Below, one piece after another: positions 56,271-64,000 of a DNA stretch of 64,000 nt. A model generated the notes under the pieces. It did no database searches, was not told where the DNA came from, and was given only the letters and a program-made list of their open reading frames with translations. Position numbers and translations under genes: made by a program. The stretch comes from Caprella mutica (Eukaryota > Arthropoda > Malacostraca > Amphipoda > Caprellidae): NCBI GenBank assembly GCA_947561585.1, contig CANNZV010000436.1, positions 429,201 through 493,200 on the forward strand. The letters are read 5' to 3'. How positions within the stretch are numbered: the first letter of the stretch is position 1; every line of letters starts with the position of its first letter.

Positions 56271-56765
56271 CTCGTTAGCACAACAGCTGATGTTAACTTA
56301 CACATTATTCTTCAAAATACTTTAGGTATCTGATCATTTTGCTCAATAATTTTCTCATTTTTGGACATTTAACTGATGTAAGAAGATTAATTGATGAATA
56401 TTTAGGCAACAGATGCAATGTTAATGACTTGAATAAGCGTTTGGTGGAGCGCGTACTAGATGCGTGCACTCTTCCTCGTTTCTCAAACGTCACTGAGCCG
56501 TGTGCGAAACTGCGAATGCTCCCTGAACTGTCAGTCTGTCGCTAGGGTGACGTCATGTGTGTGCTGTGACGTCACCACACGACACAGCGGAACAACAACA
56601 AGACGCCAAGGAAGCTGTTTTGACTGAAGCGAAGAGAGACAAGGAAGCTCACTTGACTAATTGCTAACAACAAGTTGTTAACACGATGGTCCCGCTTATA
56701 CGTTGTTGGTTAGCCGTTACACCGCTTCCTTCTACTAGTACTTCCATGCTGCTTTTAAAACTAGA
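56271..56765. repeat. Dispersed repeat P, copy 2
   Basis: See copy 1 at 37491-38215. Here the first half (56290-56480) is inverted relative to that copy and the second half (56600-56755, gccaaggaagctg, cttatacgttgttgg, ctactagtacttccatgctg) is direct. Confidence 0.75.
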
Positions 56766-58235
56766 TTGAATATCAGCGTGTTTACTGACCTAGTTCTAAT
56801 TAGTTCGGAACTTATTAATTTAACCTGTATAGTTTCAACTGAATAAATTGAATCTAAGTAAGGTAAATAAAACAACTCGATAACATCTCAAAAAATTACT
56901 AATCGCAAAAATATTAAGTACAGGATTACAAGATACAGATTTTGATTCACGCACGGTTTAAAAACATACTATGTTCTATGCACAATATATACTGATTTGC
57001 GGAATACTAGGAGTTCGGAACGGAATAGTGCTAGACGCACAGCGAAGAGACTCAGTTACGATAAGAACATGGGTTCCTTCAAATCACTGCCTTTTATCAG
57101 CGTTCTTAGAGAAGGAATTGGAGCTTGGAAACAACTCTGCTACAAGTTTTTGTTGGATTTTAAGCCCTTGGTTACAGTTTCCAAAGTAATACTCTGATGA
57201 GTTTTTGTTTAGTCTCCGTGATCTTTAATCCAATAAATTTGGTGAATTTATATCCTCTCTCCGACAGTAAAGATAGATAATTGTGCATAGCCAACTTTTA
57301 TGATAGGTAATGATAGTCAATCCTAAATTAGTCTCCTACTTGTAACATTTGCAATCAAGATACTATTCAGATATTGCAAGATAATCCGTATATAGAATTT
57401 AGGTTAAAAGATAAAATGACTCGTACACGTAGTCTCAGAATGCACATATGTTAATATAATATAAGTATAATATTCAAATACAATAATATAATATAATATT
57501 CAAATACAATAATAATATTACTATTCATATAGGATTATTATTGGACGGTAGTTAGAGTTTGAATATATATAGTCTAATATTATATAATATATATAATATT
57601 TGTTTCATATGATTCAATTTCTAACAAACCTCCACCTCAAAAGTAGTGAAAATCTCAGATTTTTACTCTCAGACATCTAGTGGTTGGTTGCACCACGCTA
57701 TAGTACCACGCTTTACTACGAGTTACTATACATACTGCGACAAGGTCATTCGTTAGCTAGCTAATTAGTATCATTCATTATTCTTGAAACGTACTATTTA
57801 ATTTCTAATTTCTGTGTAGGAGTTATGAATGAATGGTATAGGTATATTGTAATAAAATACTGGAAATATAATTCTAGAGATACAAGCTGTTCTTTATATC
57901 CTTATTTCCTTAACTATTTTATCACCATGAATAATCCAAGAACACAATACAATTATGATTATAGATTGTTAACCCTCTAGTCTAAAATATGAGTAAATAG
58001 GATATATGATTATGCAATAAGGATAGAATATACTTAAAGGTAAGAATAAAAGTCATATGCTATCTAATCACATGTTACAACAATCATTTTTAATCAATTT
58101 TATCAACAATGGTATAATTTTACAATGTTTATACTAAGGAGATGGAATTGGTTTGTTTCTGTGCCCTTGCTCATTCATTTGAGGATACTGAATTTAAGCA
58201 CAATGTCGGATACACTTTCTTATGATATGGAGTAT
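56766..58235. other. AT-rich DNA without supported genes
   Basis: Includes an ATAAT-rich low-complexity patch at 57470-57600. Its right portion may contain the 3' LTR of the provirus, but I could not match it with a 5' copy. Confidence 0.5.
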
Positions 58236-58573
58236 TAGTGGCTACATTTACTACAGAGGGATGTTCCATTTTAGTCTCTGGAGATAACCAGTTACTCCCC
58301 CTTTTGCCACCACCTGCGGCTACTTGCCCGTACTATCAGCTACAGATCTCAGATCTCAATGAACTAGCATTGGAGTTTTTACTTCCACTAGACTATCTAC
58401 AGGACGGACATCTTTCATGCTTTACTAAAACCTTCCTAAATGAAAGTTTTTTAATGAGTCACACAGTGACTTATGGGAGTCTTTTTTATACGCTTCCATA
58501 TTCCTAATTCAATTGAATTTATCTTGACTTCCCTGTTTCTCTTTCTATTTATAAACCAATTTCGAATTTTTGG
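58236..58573 (-). promoter_or_regulatory. Provirus 3' untranslated region with candidate polypurine tract
   Basis: Read on the minus strand after the env stop, a purine-rich run aaaagggggag lies at about 58305-58295, a plausible plus-strand primer site, which would place the 3' LTR start just beyond. The plus-strand open frame here (58238-58507) is not supported as a gene. Confidence 0.4.
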
Positions 58574-60355
58574 TTAGAATATGATTGCTAATAGTATTGA
58601 ATGAAGGATGACTATTATCGTTACTCCCCCATAAGCTACTATTGAATATGAAGTAACCTGTTCCAAGGAGATATCATAAGTATCGAAATCAAAGGTAAAT
58701 TTATCATCTTCTGAAGGAAGTTTATCAATTTGATTTTTAATAGACTCATGTAAAGGTTGGGTTTCATTTAAAATGAAGGGAGGCAAGGAAGTAATATCGA
58801 AAGTCCTTCCCTTCCCTGATTTACCTACTAGATTTTTTAGGTCAATATCTTGAGTTAACATAGCAGGCCATCTTACTTCATTTGAGGTTAAATCGCATTC
58901 TTTAGGGATAAAGGTTAGGCCCTCTGTGGTATCTTTAATGCGAGTCTCAGGACAATCTAATTTAATGGGCGTTGGCTCAGAAACATACAACAATCTATTT
59001 TGTTGAGTATTTGTTAAATAGATACCTGTTGGATTACCTAATTTCTTAAAATTACATAACATTAACACATCATCTACATTTCCAATATATCCTGCATATG
59101 AACATGAATTATGTTTAAGATTCCAGATGGGAAATATATCATCAATAACATGTAGTTCATCATTAATGAAATTTACAGACTTAGAACTTAAAACTATGTA
59201 TTCATACTTATTTACTAAAATTACATCGTCTATTTCAGCTATCATTATTGAACCGGAGGAAAGTTTGATTGGATGTGGTACTAACGAATAAACCCTGTAC
59301 TCTGACAATTCGACCAATGGAATTGTAATAATAAATTTGTTTTGTTGCAGATGTTTTAATTTAAGTAGGGAAATAATTTCGGGAATGTTTTCCCTTGTTA
59401 CTTTAACAGGGAATTCCAATCCTACATAATATTTTAAGCCTTCCTCAATGACTTTCCTAAATGCATCTAAATTTAGAAGATCGGCATTTAAATAACCAGA
59501 TCGTAGTAATGTTATACTATTATCGGCAATTCTGAATAAAATGAGCAAGTTAGTTGCTGCTTGTTTTAACTGATTTAAATTCCATTGGACTGTGTATGCA
59601 GATTGGGTTTTCTTATTCAATTCAGTCATGCTTTCTAAGATCAATTTTATATTTTGTACACTTAATGTTAAATTCCTAGAAATTATGTCTATACGTTCAT
59701 TTGTGATTCTTATTTTTGAATTTAATGCTTGAATATTTTTATTTAGAGAATTGATTTCATCAGTGTTATCTTTACCACCAAACAAAGTTCCAATCAATCC
59801 GATAGTGCCTACGGCTACTGTACCTAAGAAAACCTGTTGGTCTGGTGATGGTCGAACAACAGAGGGTCGTTCACTTAAATAAGCTTGAGTCAGAATCTGA
59901 GCCGGTTTCCCAGCATCTAAGGTCGTAAGGTTCATCCAAATGGGATCAAGAGTGGTCTTCAATTCATCGTAATTATCAGACAATTTTATCAAGGTTTGAT
60001 TTGGACAGATTAGACTATTCTCTAAGTAATTTAATATTTCTACATAAGTTGCTTCTATTTTATGTAATAAGAAACTTGTTCTCCTGATGAAACCTAGGTC
60101 CTTTTCTGCCTTACCTAGTAATTCAGATGAAATTAATGCTGATATAAAGTCGGCAGTTACTTGTAAATTTGAGATAAGTTGATCACATATATTGTCAATA
60201 AAATCTAATCTTATAGGAGAAATAAGATAAGCTCCCATCACTCTTGCTTGTCCCGACCATGCTATTTTAACTATTGGAGAACTACTTTCCTTTTCTAATA
60301 GCGCCGTTACTTTAAGTAGCGCTGCAGCTATCAGAAAAATGCGGACAGTGTTCAT
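58574..60355 (-). CDS. env: Errantivirus-like envelope glycoprotein (baculovirus F-like), full-length frame
   Basis: 593 codons, uninterrupted. It has an N-terminal hydrophobic signal-like segment (residues 5-20), an ectodomain with several N-glycosylation sequons and paired Cys, an internal hydrophobic Gly-rich segment at about residues 175-194 in the position of a fusion peptide, a heptad-rich stretch at about 200-255 and a C-terminal membrane anchor (about 571-593). This is the layout of insect retroviral Env and baculovirus F proteins. I see no obvious basic cleavage motif just before the hydrophobic segment, which may mean loss of proteolytic activation. A good splice acceptor (pyrimidine tract, cctcag at 60367-60362) lies seven bases before the ATG, in line with env expression from a spliced RNA. 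Expression and activity are unknown. Confidence 0.87.
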   Translation of the reverse strand: MNTVRIFLIAAALLKVTALLEKESSSPIVKIAWSGQARVMGAYLISPIRLDFIDNICDQLISNLQVTADFISALISSELLGKAEKDLGFIRRTSFLLHKIEATYVEILNYLENSLICPNQTLIKLSDNYDELKTTLDPIWMNLTTLDAGKPAQILTQAYLSERPSVVRPSPDQQVFLGTVAVGTIGLIGTLFGGKDNTDEINSLNKNIQALNSKIRITNERIDIISRNLTLSVQNIKLILESMTELNKKTQSAYTVQWNLNQLKQAATNLLILFRIADNSITLLRSGYLNADLLNLDAFRKVIEEGLKYYVGLEFPVKVTRENIPEIISLLKLKHLQQNKFIITIPLVELSEYRVYSLVPHPIKLSSGSIMIAEIDDVILVNKYEYIVLSSKSVNFINDELHVIDDIFPIWNLKHNSCSYAGYIGNVDDVLMLCNFKKLGNPTGIYLTNTQQNRLLYVSEPTPIKLDCPETRIKDTTEGLTFIPKECDLTSNEVRWPAMLTQDIDLKNLVGKSGKGRTFDITSLPPFILNETQPLHESIKNQIDKLPSEDDKFTFDFDTYDISLEQVTSYSIVAYGGVTIIVILHSILLAIIF

Positions 60356-60552
60356 TTTCTCCTGAGGAAAAAAATAATAGTTCCTCTTAATTAATTACCA
60401 TAATTTTAGCTTCTAATCTAACATCTATTTTACAAAATTCCTAACAATCCCATATTATTTTTATTAATTCTAACAATGTTAGTTTCAATAGTAATAATAA
60501 CTTGTTAGTATACTAAAATTAATTAATTCCACATGCATCTCCTTTTTTTTTG
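60356..60552. other. env upstream region with splice acceptor
   Basis: Between the integrase stop and env. The minus strand carries a T-rich tract and CAG at 60364-60362. Confidence 0.6.
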
Positions 60553-61123
60553 TTAATTCCTTGGCCTAAGGTTATATCTCCTTTGACCAGTTGTTATTTC
60601 ACGTGATTTAGCGTTAGTCACGGTATTAGTGTTATTAGAATTAGTGTTATTATCCACCTCCACACCTGTGGTGTCTTTCCCTGTTAATGGTTCATCCGTG
60701 GTAACACCCGCTTGACCTTGGAGAGTAGTTCCGTTGGCTGCGGGATCCTGACCTGTGGAAGTTTTACCTGTGGGAACTTGTAACCCTAAGATTAGTTTAT
60801 CAGGATGAACTACATAAGTTTCCTTGGTGACTTTGTCCTTGATATTGTATGCACGTCCTCCCGCCTTTGTGACTACAAATGGACCCGAGATGGGGAATTC
60901 TAGTTTTCCCTGTTGCTTATATTTTCTCAGGTTAGCGAAAACTCGATCGCCAACTTCTATGGTCTTATCCCTTCTATTTCGATTTGTCCGATTCGTATAT
61001 TCATCCTGCGCATTCGATAGATATTGACGGCAATATTTTCGGACTTGGGATACTTTATTCAAGTGCATAGACAGATAATCTTCCCCATAATTGAATTTAG
61101 GAGACTTGAAAGCTACAGTGAAA
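60553..61123 (-). pseudogene. pol: Integrase C-terminal part and pol tail
   Basis: The frame is open from about 61123 and the first Met is at 61068. It continues the integrase after a one-base length change in a homopolymer. It contains a basic segment (RNRRDKTIEVGDRVFANLRK) and a GPF-type motif region (ISGPFVVTKAGG), typical of the C-terminal DNA-binding domain of gypsy-class integrases. A Thr/Asn-rich tail of unknown role follows, ending RRYNLRPRN. The tail is longer than the domain itself requires. Confidence 0.8.
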
Positions 61124-61990
61124 CTATCGTATCCATACAGCGCAAAAAAATGGGGTTTCTCCCAACACGTTATTATAAGTGTTATTCACCGTTAACTGTA
61201 ACGTTGGTAAAAAGAGATCCCAATCATTCCTGGCAGCATCTTCGACGTAAATTCTAATCAACTTATTTAATTCACGATTTATACGCTCAGATAGTCCTTG
61301 CGAACTGGGTTGATAAACAACTATCTCTGCCTTTTTTATCCCATAGAACCGTAAGAATTTCCTTAGTTCGTCACTTCGAAATTCTTGGGCATTACCGGTC
61401 AGCAGTGTCTCGAAGGTTCCGTAATGAGATATGAAATTTCTCAGGGCTGCTATTACAGCACTACTGTCCTTAGAGGCTAAGGAGTAAAATACAGAGTATC
61501 TCGTAGTAAAATCCCTAAAAACTAGAACATACCTTTTCCCAAATTCCGTGATGGGAAGTGGACCCAGGATATCTGAACTGAGTGCAGTGAAAGGTCTCGG
61601 AGGAATAGGATATTTAGCTATGGGAATTGGTTGGGCTATTCCCTTTGCTCTAATGCACTTAGTACAATTTTTTGCCTTATTCTCAATGAACTCCCTTTCC
61701 TTATAATTATAGAAGTTCCTCTTGAACAACCTTAATGTTCTGGGAGCACTCTTGTGACCGGCTGTTATTTTATCATGGACAAGTCCAAACGCCTTTTCCA
61801 TGAGGGAGTCTGGTATATATGGAACCAGAACTTCTTCCTCTGAATTCCCACGTTTCAATTTTCTATAAACGTAGATAATTTTATTCATTATCTTGAAATT
61901 TGATAATTTCTGGGTTGACTCTTCGAGACCATTTTTCATAGTTTCTCGCAAGTCACTACACCTTTCATCCTTTTTCTGATGTTCTCTCAA
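61124..61990 (-). pseudogene. pol: Retroviral-type integrase, N-terminal zinc domain and catalytic core
   Basis: 288 codons. An HHCC zinc-binding domain (His72, His79, Cys109, Cys112) is followed by the DDE core: first Asp at 140 (SSDILGPLP); at the second catalytic position the residue is Gly199 (LTGNAQEF); Glu at 235 (GLSERINRE). The missing second acidic residue should abolish strand transfer. A homopolymer of seven T on the minus strand (about 61144-61150) puts the frame out and ends it at 61124. The homopolymer break could be a sequencing error; the catalytic change is less likely to be. The first ~30 residues belong to the pol segment upstream of integrase and abut the deletion. Confidence 0.87.
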
Positions 61991-62612
61991 TTCCTAAGGA
62001 GGTCGTTGGAATCCTGGTTGAGGTGCCCTGTTCTTGTCCATCCTCTTCGGTCTCACTGTCACTGGATTCTTCATCATTTGATATGTTCGGTGGTGGATCA
62101 ACAGAGTCAGTTTCACTTATCCTTATATTTTCACTTATGATGTTCTGGGCGTATATTCCTTCCTTCTCCCGATGGGTACCGGACATAAAATCTTCTACGG
62201 CGGCTCGGGCCTCTGCTTCTAATTGTGAGATAGAACGGAGTGGTTCCTGGGGTTGTATGTTGAATTTCATTATAGAATGAGCGGCACAGGTGAAATCGGT
62301 CTTTTCATGCTGAGGATAACTGATCAGTAGTTCCTCTTTCAGACTAGCATAAGTTATATTGAAACCGGCGAACCCGTTCACCACTTGTATGGCGTCGCCA
62401 ACGTGTTTAACTACTTGGTTAAATAATAATTGGACCTTTTGGTGATCATCTGTAATATTCCTACATTGGAATTGGATCTCGAGGCTCCTGAGGAACGTAC
62501 GGACATCAATGTCCGACGTTCCTTGAGGATCCTCACCCTTCCTTAGATTTCCCCGGAAACGGGGCAAAGGGTCGAGAATTAAGAGGTTTTGTTCCGTTCC
62601 TGTTAAAGCCAT
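61965..62612 (-). pseudogene. gag: Gag, C-terminally truncated by the internal deletion
   Basis: 215 codons from MALTGTEQNLLILDPLPRF. This is the N-terminal and capsid-like portion of a gypsy/errantivirus gag: a helical region (DVRTFLRSLEIQFQ; KVQLLFNQVVKHVGDAI) and an acidic Ser/Glu-rich segment near the end (EESSDSETEEDG). The frame ends in pol-derived sequence read out of register. The ATG is preceded by an A-rich leader (caggagaaaaaaa). No zinc knuckle is seen, as is usual in errantivirus gag. Confidence 0.78.
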
Positions 62613-63041
62613 TTTTTTTTCTCCTGTTATGATATCCTAGTAAAATTAATTTATGGGAAAAGTAATAACCAGCACAAGTACCTTTAGTAATATACACGCG
62701 ATACACAATATTTAATACACAACATGCAATAATACAAGTTCAAGAGTATTAGTAACACAACATAACCATGCAATAATTTAGGTATTTTATGTTGTTAGTG
62801 GTAATACCCCTAAATTATGATTTACAACAAATTGGTAAAATATTATATAACTTATAAAATCAGTTTGACTTTAAATTTTTTATTCTATAATATTAACTTC
62901 AATTTTTACTACTCAATACTTCAATAGAACAGATGACGTTCTGCTATTATTCGTTCTTACTTAACCCTTTATACTAGTGATTAAGCTTACGTAGAATTTC
63001 TCGTAGATCTCAGACGGGTTATGTAACTTCCTAAGTGATGA
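62613..63041. other. Provirus leader / AT-rich DNA
   Basis: Should contain the 5' leader and LTR of the provirus, but I find no repeat shared with the region left of env. Confidence 0.45.
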
Positions 63042-63583
63042 CAAAGACAATATAAGATAGACGCTCAACTCCATGTTATAAAATACAGAGTATGTTTGCA
63101 CTGACGTCATCAATCTGACCCAACATTCTAGCCAATCAGCGTTAAGATATACCTTCAACTTAGTGTCGTCCAAGACAATATCCTACCTTTATAGGTTTAT
63201 ACCACAGTACATAGAATATAGTACATATATGTATTCTATATACTGTGGTTTATACTCGATTGGTATACCTAGTTATGACTATTCTCCGAATAGAAGGTAG
63301 ATTATATTCAAAATACTAAATTGAACCACATATGCGATCCTGTAAACTTAATTAATAATAAAGTAATTAGTTCTCTGATCCCTAATCAGTAGAGAATATT
63401 TATATTTCTAATGACTTCACACGTTAAAACTAAAGATTATCCTTCTGTGAACTTCAAGGGGGTGAGGGGGGGGGGCGGTGGTCGTACGGTTATTATTGTT
63501 TGGTGTGACGTATGCTACTGATTGGTTGTTATTATTTTTGCATGTGCCCTATCAAGTTGAGCGTCTATCTTATATGGTCTTTG
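63042..63583. mobile_element. MITE family F, copy 2, with exact 7-bp TSD
   Basis: TIRs begin CAAAGACAATATAAGATAG at the left, inverse at the right (one difference, tatatggtctttg). TSD gtgatga is at 63035-63041 and 63584-63590. Compared with copy 1 it has an extra 47-bp hairpin at 63202-63248 and a G-run at about 63461-63475. Confidence 0.92.
63196..63254. repeat. 47-bp hairpin insertion flanked by tttata repeats
   Basis: ccacagtacatagaata ... tattctatatactgtgg form an inverted repeat (63202-63248) between direct repeats tttata (63196-63201, 63249-63254). Copy 1 of the host MITE lacks it. Confidence 0.8.
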
Positions 63584-63590
63584 GTGATGA

Positions 63591-63786
63591 TGTGTATGCG
63601 TTGTGACGCAATATGTCTTATGTGAAGTGCTGGCTGCCCGTAAGGTCACTGACCCTAGACACCGGTATGGAATACCAGTTCTTCAGCTGCACTGGGAAGT
63701 AGGTCTCCACTAGCCGGAGGCTACTGCTGCTACTACTGCACTGCAACAGGTCAAGTTTGAAGGTACAGGATAGTTGTGTGGGATAA
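63591..63786. other. Unassigned sequence
   Basis: Moderate GC, no repeat recognised; the minus-strand frame at 63618-63824 is not supported. Confidence 0.4.
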
Positions 63787-63797
63787 CACAGAGGAGG

Positions 63798-63885
63798 GGT
63801 ACGGTCAAGAGCCCCCCCGGTCACGAGCCCCCCCGGTCATGAGACCCCCTAGGTCATAAGCCCCCCCGGTCACGAGCCCCCCCTC
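63798..63885. repeat. GC-rich minisatellite, ~19-bp unit, about 5 copies
   Basis: Repeats of gagcccccccggtcac with variants (gagaccccctaggtcat, aagcccccc). Confidence 0.85.
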
Positions 63886-64000
63886 CATGTTTTTTTAATC
63901 CTTATTTACCTAGTTAAACAAATGAAGAACTACTTAGATAGAAATAACTGAGAGTTATTTATATGTCTAATAAGTAATGAACTACAAAAGTGTCAATAAG

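Larger units (their letters stand above)
58574..62612 (-). mobile_element. Internally deleted errantivirus-like (gypsy/Metaviridae) provirus
   Basis: Minus-strand order gag - integrase - env. The protease, RT and RNase H that should lie between gag and integrase are absent; the junction is at about 61965-61990. LTRs and a primer-binding site were not identified on either side, so the boundaries given are coding limits only. Confidence 0.85.

Noticed and set aside
58238..58507. 89-codon plus-strand ORF beside env
   Set aside because: No family signature; lies over the provirus 3' region, probably fortuitous.
57200..64000. LTR pair for the provirus
   Set aside because: Looked for a long direct repeat between the region left of env and the region right of gag and found none; the LTRs may be deleted, diverged or outside my recognition.

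Overview
This window looks like gene-poor, repeat-dominated nuclear DNA of an arthropod, most likely an insect and plausibly a hemipteran. It is AT-rich. It carries a piggyBac transposon with an intron-containing transposase, Tc1/mariner copies, hAT-type elements, a DIRS tyrosine-recombinase retrotransposon, APE-type non-LTR retrotransposons and a gypsy/errantivirus relative with an env gene. I found no convincing single-copy host gene, tRNA or rRNA. The species assignment is inference only.

Layout. 1-6.7 kb: a 120-bp tandem repeat, a nest of short MITEs (several with clear 8-bp target-site duplications, TSDs) and a non-LTR 3' fragment. 6.78-10.92 kb: a 4.1-kb fold-back hAT-like element with an 8-bp TSD; it sits inside a smaller MITE and itself contains two insertions. 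12.6-15.9 kb: minisatellites and MITEs. 15.9-22.0 kb: a minus-strand non-LTR element (N1) split in two by a second one (element A), which starts with a 2A-like motif and a PHD-like zinc finger. 22.3-24.1 kb: a MITE inside a fold-back MITE, then 23 copies of a 30-bp minisatellite. 24.8-26.0 kb: a TIR element with a 7-bp TSD. 26.2-29.35 kb: a structurally complete piggyBac (TTAA sites, matching TIRs, 599-aa spliced transposase). 30.3-35.7 kb: a decayed DIRS element interrupted by a Tc1/mariner copy. 36.2-40.0 kb: MITE debris and a deleted mariner. 40.26-43.57 kb: element B, another 2A-bearing non-LTR element with a 10-bp TSD, a (CAA)n tail and most of its endonuclease deleted. 44.2-47.3 kb: minisatellites, fold-back repeats and a hAT MITE. 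47.6-50.5 kb: a second, truncated copy of the fold-back element. 50.75-52.03 kb: a second Tc1/mariner copy. 52.76-55.97 kb: an unclassified 3.2-kb TIR element with repeated subterminal motifs. 58.3-62.6 kb: an internally deleted errantivirus-like provirus (gag, integrase, env; no protease, RT or RNase H seen). 63.0-63.6 kb: a second copy of the 22.4-kb MITE.

The genes do not form one pathway; each belongs to a mobile element. The strongest observations are the 2A-like motifs at the start of two different non-LTR elements, the apparently intact piggyBac, the fold-back hAT-like family, the provirus that kept a full-length env while losing its replication enzymes, and the layered insertions whose order can be read from TSDs. 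All calls come from reading the sequence and its translations by eye; no database search was run.
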